From: Coraliomargarita sp. CAG:312
GTDB lineage: Bacteria; Verrucomicrobiota; Verrucomicrobiia; Opitutales; Intestinicryptomonadaceae
Assembly (NCBI GenBank): GCA_000438015.1
Contig: FR901610.1
Location: 84,527 to 103,080, forward strand
Length of the DNA stretch: 18,554 nt
Direction: 5' to 3'
Under the pieces are notes generated by a model. That model did not search any database, was not told the origin of the DNA, and saw only the letters and a list, made by a program, of their open reading frames with translations. Below, piece after piece: positions 1 through 7,398 of this stretch (within the stretch, counting starts at the first letter, position 1; every line of letters starts with the position of its first letter). The position numbers were made by a program, and so were the translations under genes.

Positions 1-2
1 TA

Positions 3-1868
3 GAAGACTTGACTGGCTGCGAAAGTTGGCGTTTTTGGGGCGGAACATTCCACTCGGTTGGAAATAAATTTCTGAGAATCGAAGGCGAAAAAATAGGGCT
101 TGATCCAAATTTCTCAATTATCGACTCGGAAGATTCAGACAAATTGATAAAAGAAACGGTGGATGAAAAATTTCCGCGTTTTTTTTCCGATAAAGAAAAT
201 CCGCGCCCCAAGCTTCTTAGAGAAATTATCAGCTACGCCCGCAATACATGCGCTTCATACTCGGCCGCGATGTGCGACAGATTCGACTGGATAGAAACTC
301 CCTCAAACCAAATTTTTGAAATAGCCGAATTTTACAGCGCAAAAAAACGCGAGAAAAATTTGTGCGACTTCGACGACCTTCTGGAACTTTGGCATAAACT
401 GCTATTGGAAAACGCGGATGTTCTCGAAAAATACCGCGCTCGCTTCAAAAATATTTTGGTGGACGAATATCAAGACACAAACCTTTTGCAGTCAAAAATA
501 ATAGACTTGCTCGCCGACCGCGGGCAACTGAGCGCCGTCGGAGACGATGCCCAGTGCATATATTCATGGCGGGGAGCCGAAATCGAAAACATACGCAACT
601 TCCGCCAACGCTACCCAGCCGCGCTGATATATAAAATAGAGCGCAATTACAGAAGCACCCCCCAAATACTTAATTTTGCAAACGCTCTATTAAAAAATAT
701 GCCCGTCCATGAAGACTACCGCAAAGAATTGTCTTCGGCGCGCGGGAATTCGATGAAGCCTGTGGTAATTCGCGCTATGGATGCAATATCCCAAGGCAGG
801 CAGGTCGCCGATTTTATCAGGGAAATTGAAGACGGAGGAAAGTACGGATACGACGACATCGCAGTTTTATACCGTTCACACTTCCAGGCGATGGATTTGC
901 AGCTGCAATTGCAATACAAAAATATCCCTTTCGTGATGACAAGCGGAGTAAAATTTTTCGAGCAATCGCACATTAAGGACGTTGTCGCCCAGATAAAGTT
1001 TATAGCCAATCCGCGCGACAGCGTGTCGTTTGCGCGCTTTGCAAATTTCCTTCCCAAAGTCGGGGGAAAAACCGCAATGAAAATCTATTCGTCTGCGTTG
1101 GAAATATCAAAGAAAAGGAATATTTCGCCGATAGCCGCTTTAGCCGATAAAAAAGTTGCGGCAAAGGTTCCGTCGGCCGCGCGGGAAATATTTGAAAAAA
1201 TGGCTCAGGATCTGCTGGTCCTTGAAGAAATGCTTGCATCGCTTGAAACCGAATCCGGAGAGCGCTTAAAAGGCGGAGGGGATTCCCACGCCCAAACTAA
1301 ATCCGTTCAAAGCGACTTCCTGTCGGCAATGTTGGATGAAACTCCCGCGCAGCCCTGTCCAGAAAACATAAGAATCGTCAGAGACTGCCAAATCAAAGAT
1401 ATTGTAAAAGCAGCCTGCACAGGCTGGTATAAAGACGCAATGAAAACAGCCTATGAAGATTGGCGCGACAGGGCCGACGATTTCGACGCACTTGTGGAAT
1501 ATGCAGCGCGATATAAAAACTTCGACGAGTTTCTTGCAAACGCAACCCTTGAAATTTCGGAAGCCGAAGGCAGGCCTGCGGAAAATTCTTCCAGAGTGCG
1601 CTTAATGACCGTCCACCAAGCCAAAGGCTTGGAATTCCCTGTGGTCTTTGTAATTGGCGCGGCAGACGGGCTTTTCCCAACGAAAAGAAGCATTGAAGAC
1701 GGAAGCACCGACGAGGAGGAACGCCTTTTCTACGTCGCGGCAACCCGCGCTAAGGACTGCCTGATCATAGCTTATCCGCGGGTCTCAACAAGCGGAGGCG
1801 ACTATGAAATGCGCGAACAAAGCCGTTTTCTAAATGGGGTGGACCCGTCATTATTTGAAGTGCTTTAA
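3..1868 (+). CDS. UvrD/PcrA/Rep-type superfamily 1A DNA helicase, N-terminus cut by the window edge
   Basis: ATP-dependent 3'-5' DNA helicase of the UvrD/PcrA/Rep family, which unwinds DNA in repair and replication restart. The reading frame is open at the left edge (GAA GAC TTG...), so the TTG at 9 is probably an internal Leu. The Walker A segment lies outside the window. Counting from that TTG as residue 1, the visible SF1A motifs are Ia (TFHS, 13-16), II/Walker B (VDEYQDTN, 151-158), III (GDDAQCIYSWRG, 178-189), IV (ERNYRST, 211-217), V (TVHQAKGLEFPVVFV, 534-548) and VI (EERLFYVAATRAK, 570-582). Residues about 415-475 form a polar, Gly/Ser/Gln-containing stretch in the 2B region that looks like an insertion. 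The protein ends about 35 residues after motif VI and lacks the long C-terminal tail of E. coli UvrD. The family is certain; choosing between uvrD, pcrA and rep is not possible from this fragment. It is transcribed towards the GH29-like gene. Confidence 0.93.
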   Translation, partial: EDLTGCESWRFWGGTFHSVGNKFLRIEGEKIGLDPNFSIIDSEDSDKLIKETVDEKFPRFFSDKENPRPKLLREIISYARNTCASYSAAMCDRFDWIETPSNQIFEIAEFYSAKKREKNLCDFDDLLELWHKLLLENADVLEKYRARFKNILVDEYQDTNLLQSKIIDLLADRGQLSAVGDDAQCIYSWRGAEIENIRNFRQRYPAALIYKIERNYRSTPQILNFANALLKNMPVHEDYRKELSSARGNSMKPVVIRAMDAISQGRQVADFIREIEDGGKYGYDDIAVLYRSHFQAMDLQLQLQYKNIPFVMTSGVKFFEQSHIKDVVAQIKFIANPRDSVSFARFANFLPKVGGKTAMKIYSSALEISKKRNISPIAALADKKVAAKVPSAAREIFEKMAQDLLVLEEMLASLETESGERLKGGGDSHAQTKSVQSDFLSAMLDETPAQPCPENIRIVRDCQIKDIVKAACTGWYKDAMKTAYEDWRDRADDFDALVEYAARYKNFDEFLANATLEISEAEGRPAENSSRVRLMTVHQAKGLEFPVVFVIGAADGLFPTKRSIEDGSTDEEERLFYVAATRAKDCLIIAYPRVSTSGGDYEMREQSRFLNGVDPSLFEVL

Positions 1869-2198
1869 CAATACAATGGGAACTTTTTTAAATCCATTTT
1901 CTAGATTGCCCACATTCCCGTAAAAAATGCCAGATGCGTCCCGTCGGAAAATTGCAGGTTGGGCGGGAAACAGCCAATTAAAAAAATTGCTTTCTACCGC
2001 ATGCAGGCGCGTACAAAAATTTTCCAGAGAACTAAGAACGTAAAAAAATACGGAGCAGACTTAGCAATTGTCCGCAAAATCTCCGGAGAAATTTTCGCAA
2101 AGAAATCTCTCAAACCGCGCTGATGTCTTTCATCGGTCTTGACAATAAAAATATGCATCCAATTGGAATGCGCGGGATTTTAATCGGGATGGTCGCTT
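1869..2198. other. Convergent intergenic region, no gene seen
   Basis: These 330 bp separate the 3' ends of the + strand helicase and the - strand fucosidase-like gene. I see no credible ORF, no tRNA-like structure and no strong stem followed by a T-run in either direction. The only symmetrical element I noticed is a 10-bp palindrome (TCTCCGGAGA, 2080-2089), which is unremarkable alone. Termination of the two converging genes is therefore unexplained by a classical intrinsic terminator. Confidence 0.6.
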
Positions 2199-3290
2199 TT
2201 ATTTTTCGGCGTGGACAAGGCGTTTCCCGACTTTTTTTACGAGCTCTACGCTTTCGTCTGACAATTTTCCGTTTTCGTATATTCCTATGTTAAATGTGAC
2301 AGCACCTCCCCGTCCGGTAAAAGCTGAGGCAAACTTAAACAGTTCGTTCTCCGAATATAACGGCGGGCGGACTTTGCGCAATTTTTGGGAATCGAAAGGT
2401 TTCCAGTGCTTTGGAAGCCTCAGCCAATCATCCGGCCAATTTGAATACGCCGCCCAAAAAGAATCTATTGGAATAAGCGCATGCCATAGAGTTTTTGTCG
2501 GAGTGTAATAGGCCGTTTTAGGGAGAAACGCATTTGAGTTTTCGCCTTTTGAAAAAGACGTTTCTATTTCCCCGTTGACAAGAAATGAAACCTCCCCCGC
2601 AGTATAATCGTGGTCTGGATGAAGAACAATCGCCCTTCCTCTTTGCAGAAGCCCGGGATTAAACGTCACCGCAGCGTCCGGGTTCCCCGCACGCAAAGCG
2701 CTATGCCACATCTCCCACTCCAAGTGGGGTGCGACGTCTTCGTACGAACCGTCAACCCACCAGCCGTCGCAAAGTTTTCCTAGCCTCAAAGACCACTCGC
2801 GCAGAATTTCCACCCAACGCTTCTGAAATTCGGTTTTAGGATCGGCGCAACCGTCAATCCACGCCAAGTCCTCGCGAACGCTTTTATTTCCACGGACTTC
2901 GCACGGAATATAAACGATAAAACGCTTCCCAAGCTTTTTTACGCGCGAAGCTACCTCCAAAAGCAAATCGCGCTTTTTAGAAGTATGGGATTCTCCGCAA
3001 TACATTTCAAGCGCCTTGTTCGGACTGCAATATGCCCCGGTATTTTGCCCGGCTGTGAATATCAGCCATTCGGCTCCACTGGATTCAAAGTCGCTCATGA
3101 ATGTGTCAATGTTGAATCCGCCTACAATCTCATCAACATCCCCTCCGAAATACGGATAAAGCCAATGAACCATTATGCCATATTTGCCCTTCATCCACTG
3201 AACCCGCGGATTTTCAAACTGGTCTGCGTCGGAGAGAGCAAAAGAAGAAATTATAAGGAATGCCGCAGCAAATAAAAGTCTCAATCGCAT
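2199..3290 (-). CDS. Secreted GH29-like (alpha-L-fucosidase family) glycoside hydrolase
   Basis: Probable exported glycosidase resembling the catalytic barrel of GH29 alpha-L-fucosidases. I chose the ATG at 3290 (363 aa); an in-frame TTG at 3326 would add 12 residues. From the ATG, residues 1-22 are a signal peptide (MRLRLLF, then a hydrophobic run and a small-residue cleavage region), so the enzyme is likely periplasmic or secreted. Family-like features are KYGIMVHW near residue 36, an FTAGQNTGAYCSP strand-loop near 78, WWVDG (177-181), whose Asp180 sits where the GH29 nucleophile is expected, and a terminal GGAVTFNIGIYENGKL (329-344) resembling the GH29 barrel end (NLLLNIGP..DG). The protein stops soon after the barrel, so the usual C-terminal beta-sandwich is absent. 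Substrate specificity cannot be read from sequence. It stands alone on this strand and converges with the helicase gene. No good Shine-Dalgarno precedes either start. Confidence 0.75.
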   Translation of the reverse strand: MRLRLLFAAAFLIISSFALSDADQFENPRVQWMKGKYGIMVHWLYPYFGGDVDEIVGGFNIDTFMSDFESSGAEWLIFTAGQNTGAYCSPNKALEMYCGESHTSKKRDLLLEVASRVKKLGKRFIVYIPCEVRGNKSVREDLAWIDGCADPKTEFQKRWVEILREWSLRLGKLCDGWWVDGSYEDVAPHLEWEMWHSALRAGNPDAAVTFNPGLLQRGRAIVLHPDHDYTAGEVSFLVNGEIETSFSKGENSNAFLPKTAYYTPTKTLWHALIPIDSFWAAYSNWPDDWLRLPKHWKPFDSQKLRKVRPPLYSENELFKFASAFTGRGGAVTFNIGIYENGKLSDESVELVKKVGKRLVHAEK

Positions 3291-3326
3291 ACGTATTTTT
3301 TTAGTAAAAAATTTGGTTCCATTCAA

Positions 3327-4280
3327 GATAAAACCCTAACTCAAAAAAGCGCCTAGCCAACCGCGCGGAGAAATATTTTGCCCATCGCTGAACTTCTGGA
3401 AGCTAATACATGCCAAACCACTTTCAAGCTCCCTGCCTTCCGTAGAAAAAACAGCATAGGAGAGTATATATAGCCATTGAATGAAATAAAAGAAATGGGT
3501 ATCTGAGAAATAATTTTATGAGATGATATTTCAGCCGCAAAGGAGAGGCTTTGCGCGCAGAACGGGCTCAGAAATGAGAGATATTTATAAATGGAAAGCC
3601 ATTTCCTTAAAATTGTAGATAGGGCATTGAAAGTCTGCGGAACGCCGGCAAGAGTAGAGTATTTAACCAAGTCCCAGAGAGGATTCCCAAGATGCCTGGA
3701 GATAGAGCTAAAACAAGCAAAAGACAATCCATCTGCCTTATTATTAAGCCCAAATGCAACAGTTCCGCAATCTACTTTGCAATGAAGCAATGAGCATTTT
3801 TGTTAAGCCTATAAAAACGGAGTATCCGACGGCATGGCATTAAATCTCCCAACAAATCTGGGAAAACGCATTTTCAGAAGCCAACTAAATAATAAAAATA
3901 TTTCTCCATGTTTCAAATTTTTGCGCAATCTAATGTGAAGATTTCCTCCCAAATATATATATGCTTTTATTGTGTATTATCAGTTTCTCTAATCTAACTC
4001 TATTCCCTATACAACCGCTTTGCGTACTCTAGACACCCCTGCTTATCATAGTCTTTCTGCCTCGCATTACAGATTAATCACCTTCTGCTTTGCAGCCAAA
4101 ATTAATCCACTTCCATCTGGATTTCCTACGGATTTTAGACATTCCTGCCGCCCCGCCCTCGGCTGCGGACAACGCAGCAAATACCACTATAAATATTCGG
4201 AAACGCTTTTCTTTCCCTATCGAGAATAATTTTTCGCGAAAATTAAGGCTGCATCATCTTCCTATTGCATAGCTAACATG
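3327..4280. other. Gene-poor segment of about 950 bp, possibly decayed
   Basis: No convincing gene was found. A minus-strand frame at 3353-3790 (145 codons) opens with a TTG lacking any Shine-Dalgarno, has no Met in its first 110 residues and has an implausible Ser/Phe/Leu composition. A + strand frame at 3591-3785 (64 codons, ATG) is charged and looks more protein-like but matches no family I know. On the minus strand, 4074-4253 stays open for 59 codons and reads like a basic, signal-anchor-type N-terminus (KRFRIFIVVFAALSAAEGG), with only a GTG at 4187 as a start. Just downstream, another frame reads YDKQGCLEYAKRLYRE before a stop. These could be remnants of a broken small gene. A 6-bp GC-rich inverted repeat (GCTGCG/CGCAGC) lies at 4162-4178. 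No tRNA or known ncRNA was recognised. Confidence 0.4.
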
Positions 4281-4324
4281 AAAAAAAATCCGCCGGGCAA
4301 TCCAAATTTTGCACGGCGGATTTT
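4281..4324 (-). terminator. Intrinsic terminator of the lptB-hprK-metH-rodA-rng unit
   Basis: An 11-bp perfect inverted repeat (AAAATCCGCCG at 4285-4295, CGGCGGATTTT at 4314-4324) with an 18-nt spacer lies 17 bp past the rng stop codon. Read on the minus strand, the stem has a CCGCCG core and runs into eight consecutive T residues (complement of 4281-4288). This is a classical rho-independent terminator for transcription leaving rng. Confidence 0.85.
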
Positions 4325-4341
4325 GCGGGTTAAATATAAAA

Positions 4342-6066
4342 CTACGCTTTCAAAATCTTTCCGGACACTGCGTCTTGTATCCTAAAATTCTCCAAGTGAT
4401 ATGAAGGGTCTGCCCGGAAAGTCAAACGGATATTATAAACCTTTTCCATATTGAGGAGATGTTCGTAATCCTCCGTCTGCAATCTTTGAAGATTATCTGG
4501 ATGCAATAAAATCAGCAAAGCAAGCTCCTCGGTATTTCCTGTATTGGCCCGTATGCTTTTGCATACTGCAACTATCTTGCGCTGTATCTCCGCGCTCATT
4601 GTGCGCGCAGACTTAACAATGCCCTTGCCGCCGCAATACGGGCACGTTGTATAAATACCGCTTGTATTGCTCTGCGCGTGGCGCTGGCGGGTCATCTGCA
4701 TTATGCCCAGTTGCGATATGGGAAGAACTTGGCTCTTGGCTTTGTCCTTTTCCATCTCGTCGCGCAAACGCTTATATACCGCCTGCCTATCTTTGCGGCT
4801 TTTCATGTCTATGGTATCCAAAATAACCAGTCCGCCAAGATTGCGCAGGCGAACTTGCCGCGCAGCCTCGGTGACAGCCTCCAAGTTCGCGTTGAGAATG
4901 AAATCTTTGCCGTCGGCGTCCTTGCCCTTATGGGAGCCGGTGTTGACGTCTATCGCAACAAGAGCTTCGGTTTCGTCGATTACAATCTCACCGCCGGATG
5001 GCAGCGCAACCCGCCTTTGGAAAGTCTGGGCTATTTGGCGCTCTATATTATAGCGCTCAAAAATGGGAATGTTCTCCTTAAAAAGCTGGATTTTACTGCG
5101 GGCGCGGCGGGAAATCTCAGAAACGGAATGTATTATGCGGTCGTAGTCTTCCTTGCTGTCGATAAGGATTCTATCGGTCTGCTCTGTGAGAAAATCGCGC
5201 ACAGTACGCTCTACCAAGTCGGGTTCCTGGTATATCATGGCCGGCGCGGGAACGGTTTCTATGCGCTGCTGTATGCGTTTCCAGCAATTCAACAACATGT
5301 GCAAATCGCGCACAAAGTATGTCCAACGCTTTCCCTGCCCTGCGGTCCGAACGATTACTCCCATGCCTTCGGGAATTTTCATAGAACGCAAAATTTTCTT
5401 TATTCTGTCGCGCTCTTTTCTATCCTCTATTTTTCTGGAAATTCCGCACTGTCCGGCATACGGCATGAGGACGAGATACCTTCCAGGAATGGCTATGTTT
5501 GTCGTGACCCTCGGCCCTTTTGTGCCTATCTGGGTCTTTGTAATCTGCACGATTATCTCGGTACCTACGGGAAAACGCTCCGGAATATCTTTGGTTGTTG
5601 ATTTTTGCGCGTTTTTCTTTTGCTCCTTGCTGCGATTTTCGCGCACTATTTCATAAGAGTTGTCGGTCGCCGTAGGAAAGATATCCCAATAGTGGAGAAA
5701 TGCGTTTTTAGGCTGGCCTATATCCACAAACGCCGCCTTGAGGCCCGGTTCAAGATTTTGTATTTTCCCTTTAAAAATAGCCCCTACCATGCTTTCGTCG
5801 CCGGCGCGTTCAATCTCGAATTTCTGCATAACGCCGTCGACGAGCAATGCCATGCGTTTTTCAAAAGGCTCGACATTTATGACGATTTCACGGTAGGGAT
5901 CGTCCTCGCGTTTCAGCAGTCTTATTATTTTTTCCAAGAGAGGGCGCTTTTTTGCGCGCAGCCTTGCTTCGAGATTCAACTGGGCTTCAGGAATCGGCTG
6001 GACCGTTTCCTCTACGGGGCGTTTTGTCAAATCGTCTGGAATGTAATCGGTTTTTTCTTGTTTCAT
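4342..6066 (-). CDS. rng: Ribonuclease G/E family endoribonuclease
   Basis: Single-strand-specific endoribonuclease that processes rRNA precursors and starts mRNA decay. It has 574 aa against 489 for E. coli RNase G, and lacks the long degradosome scaffold tail of RNase E. An extra charged N-terminal segment of about 58 residues precedes the family start (EIVINVEPFEKRMALL). The S1 RNA-binding domain follows (about 93-185, VGAIFKGKIQNLEPGLKAAFVDIG), interrupted by a Lys-rich insert at about 135-165. The catalytic core has the Mg-binding aspartates in AIDVNTG (Asp373) and VILDTIDM (Asp417/420). QMTRQR at 457-462 and the zinc-link CPYCGG (Cys475, Cys478) that joins dimers are present. The ATG lies 39 bp after the rodA stop, and an inverted repeat ends two bases before it. 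It is the last gene of its unit, followed by a strong terminator. The name rng is favoured over rne on length. Confidence 0.93.
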   Translation of the reverse strand: MKQEKTDYIPDDLTKRPVEETVQPIPEAQLNLEARLRAKKRPLLEKIIRLLKREDDPYREIVINVEPFEKRMALLVDGVMQKFEIERAGDESMVGAIFKGKIQNLEPGLKAAFVDIGQPKNAFLHYWDIFPTATDNSYEIVRENRSKEQKKNAQKSTTKDIPERFPVGTEIIVQITKTQIGTKGPRVTTNIAIPGRYLVLMPYAGQCGISRKIEDRKERDRIKKILRSMKIPEGMGVIVRTAGQGKRWTYFVRDLHMLLNCWKRIQQRIETVPAPAMIYQEPDLVERTVRDFLTEQTDRILIDSKEDYDRIIHSVSEISRRARSKIQLFKENIPIFERYNIERQIAQTFQRRVALPSGGEIVIDETEALVAIDVNTGSHKGKDADGKDFILNANLEAVTEAARQVRLRNLGGLVILDTIDMKSRKDRQAVYKRLRDEMEKDKAKSQVLPISQLGIMQMTRQRHAQSNTSGIYTTCPYCGGKGIVKSARTMSAEIQRKIVAVCKSIRANTGNTEELALLILLHPDNLQRLQTEDYEHLLNMEKVYNIRLTFRADPSYHLENFRIQDAVSGKILKA

Positions 6067-6068
6067 TT

Positions 6069-6097
6069 GTTTCGCTTTAATCGATTCTTTGCGAAAC
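6069..6097 (-). promoter_or_regulatory. Intercistronic hairpin immediately upstream of the rng start
   Basis: A 7-bp perfect inverted repeat (GTTTCGC/GCGAAAC, arms 6069-6075 and 6091-6097, 15-nt spacer) fills most of the 39-bp rodA-rng gap and ends two bases before the rng ATG. In mRNA this stem would cover the ribosome-binding region, and no clear Shine-Dalgarno is visible otherwise. It has no T-run, so it is not a terminator. A role in translational control or RNase processing is an inference. Confidence 0.4.
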
Positions 6098-6105
6098 TTC
6101 CGTCA

Positions 6106-7392
6106 TTACGCATACTCTCTCCTGTGTCGATAGACACTTTGAACTAACCCCAGAAGAATACAACACGTTAAAACAAAAGTTCCGCCATAACTTAACATAG
6201 GCAAGGGAAGACCCGTAATAGGCATAATGCCAATAGTCATCCCAACGTTTATAAAAGTGTGGGTCATAAGGATGGCCGCGATGCCGATACATAAGAATTG
6301 ACCGAAACGGTCCCTAGATACCTGCGCCGCGCGCACGCAACCGTAAATTACAATTATCGCCATTAGTAAGATGGCGATTGTGCCACCGAGGAATCCGGAT
6401 TCCTCAGCCAACACCGAGAAAATGAAGTCGTTGTAAGCCACGCTCGACGGCAGATAGCCGAGTTTCGCCTGCGTACCCTCCGCGTGCCCCTTTCCGACTA
6501 GCCCGCCGGACCCTACTGAAATAAGGCTCTGACGCTGATTCCAACTAACGCCTATTCCGCGGGGATCAATTACATCAGGAGCCACGAACGCCAGAATCCT
6601 ATTGCGCTGATAGTCTTTCATTGGCAGGCACAATGCGTCGCTGGAACCATACAGGTTTCCGGACGCCGCCTCTCTTGCCGACACGCCGTTTTTTGCCAGA
6701 TACGAATTATAGCCGTAAATATCCAAAGCAACCAAGCCGATACATATCACAAAAAGAAGCAATACGGCGGCAAAAAATTTCTTTGGCAATTTGGAAATAT
6801 ACAGCATAGCAAAAAGCATCGGGAAAAAAACGAGTGTAGAGCCTAAGTCCGGCTGCAAAAAAATCAACAAAATAGGTATAAAAAATACCAATGCAAGTTT
6901 TATCCAAAACTTAAAATTATCTTTAAATTTAGTTATCTTATTGCGGGCAAACAAAGATGCCGCCATTACGCAAGTCCCTATCTTTGCTATTTCGGAAGGC
7001 TGTATGGAAATAAGCCCCAAATCTATCCAACGGGTTGCGTTATACCTGCTCTCAACAAAGGGTATCGGAAGCCCGAAGCTCTCTTTTAAAGCCAGAGGTA
7101 CCAGCAATAAAAGCGTCCCTGCGTATATGAGCGTAGAATATGTAAATAGCCACTTATAGTCTGTCCATCCAAGAATTGCATATATCGGCAGCCCGAAGAA
7201 AAAGAAAAAGACAGTCTGCTTCACCCAAAACTGGCGAGAAATAGGAATTTCATCGATATTGTAGCTTTGGGCGGAATAAATAAAAGCTATCCCCATTAAA
7301 AAGAGCGCAAACATGCAAATTGGAACGACAAAATCCGTTTTGCCGCCCCTTGACGACGGGAAGACCCCGTATATGCGCTCGTAGAGTTTCAC
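6106..7392 (-). CDS. rodA: RodA, SEDS-family peptidoglycan glycosyltransferase
   Basis: Inner-membrane polymerase that builds glycan strands from lipid II during lateral wall growth, working with a class B PBP2 and the MreBCD elongasome. It has 428 aa with about ten hydrophobic membrane segments. SEDS landmarks are RWIDLGLISIQPSE (121-134), QPDLGS (180-185), DYQRNRI (260-266), the loop Asp in IDPRG (Asp276, matching the essential E. coli RodA Asp in SDPLG), SVGSGGLVGKG (292-302), NDFIFSVLAEE (321-331) and PLPMLSYGGT (396-405). The loop before DYQRNR (about 222-259) is roughly 30 residues longer than in E. coli. The start is GTG at 7392; an in-frame stop lies 9 bases upstream, leaving no earlier start. 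It begins 6 bp after the metH stop, suggesting coupled translation, and rng follows. The mreBCD and PBP2 genes often next to rodA-rng are not in the window. Confidence 0.95.
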   Translation of the reverse strand: MKLYERIYGVFPSSRGGKTDFVVPICMFALFLMGIAFIYSAQSYNIDEIPISRQFWVKQTVFFFFFGLPIYAILGWTDYKWLFTYSTLIYAGTLLLLVPLALKESFGLPIPFVESRYNATRWIDLGLISIQPSEIAKIGTCVMAASLFARNKITKFKDNFKFWIKLALVFFIPILLIFLQPDLGSTLVFFPMLFAMLYISKLPKKFFAAVLLLFVICIGLVALDIYGYNSYLAKNGVSAREAASGNLYGSSDALCLPMKDYQRNRILAFVAPDVIDPRGIGVSWNQRQSLISVGSGGLVGKGHAEGTQAKLGYLPSSVAYNDFIFSVLAEESGFLGGTIAILLMAIIVIYGCVRAAQVSRDRFGQFLCIGIAAILMTHTFINVGMTIGIMPITGLPLPMLSYGGTFVLTCCILLGLVQSVYRHRREYA

Positions 7393-7398
7393 TGAAAG

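Noticed and set aside
3846..3862. TCCCA/TGGGA hairpin
   Set aside because: Only a 5-bp stem in A/T-rich DNA, with no T-run and no gene ending nearby.
4678..5601. A 307-codon + strand frame inside rng
   Set aside because: It is exactly antisense to rng, which carries all RNase G/E motifs. The antisense peptide has no recognisable domain.
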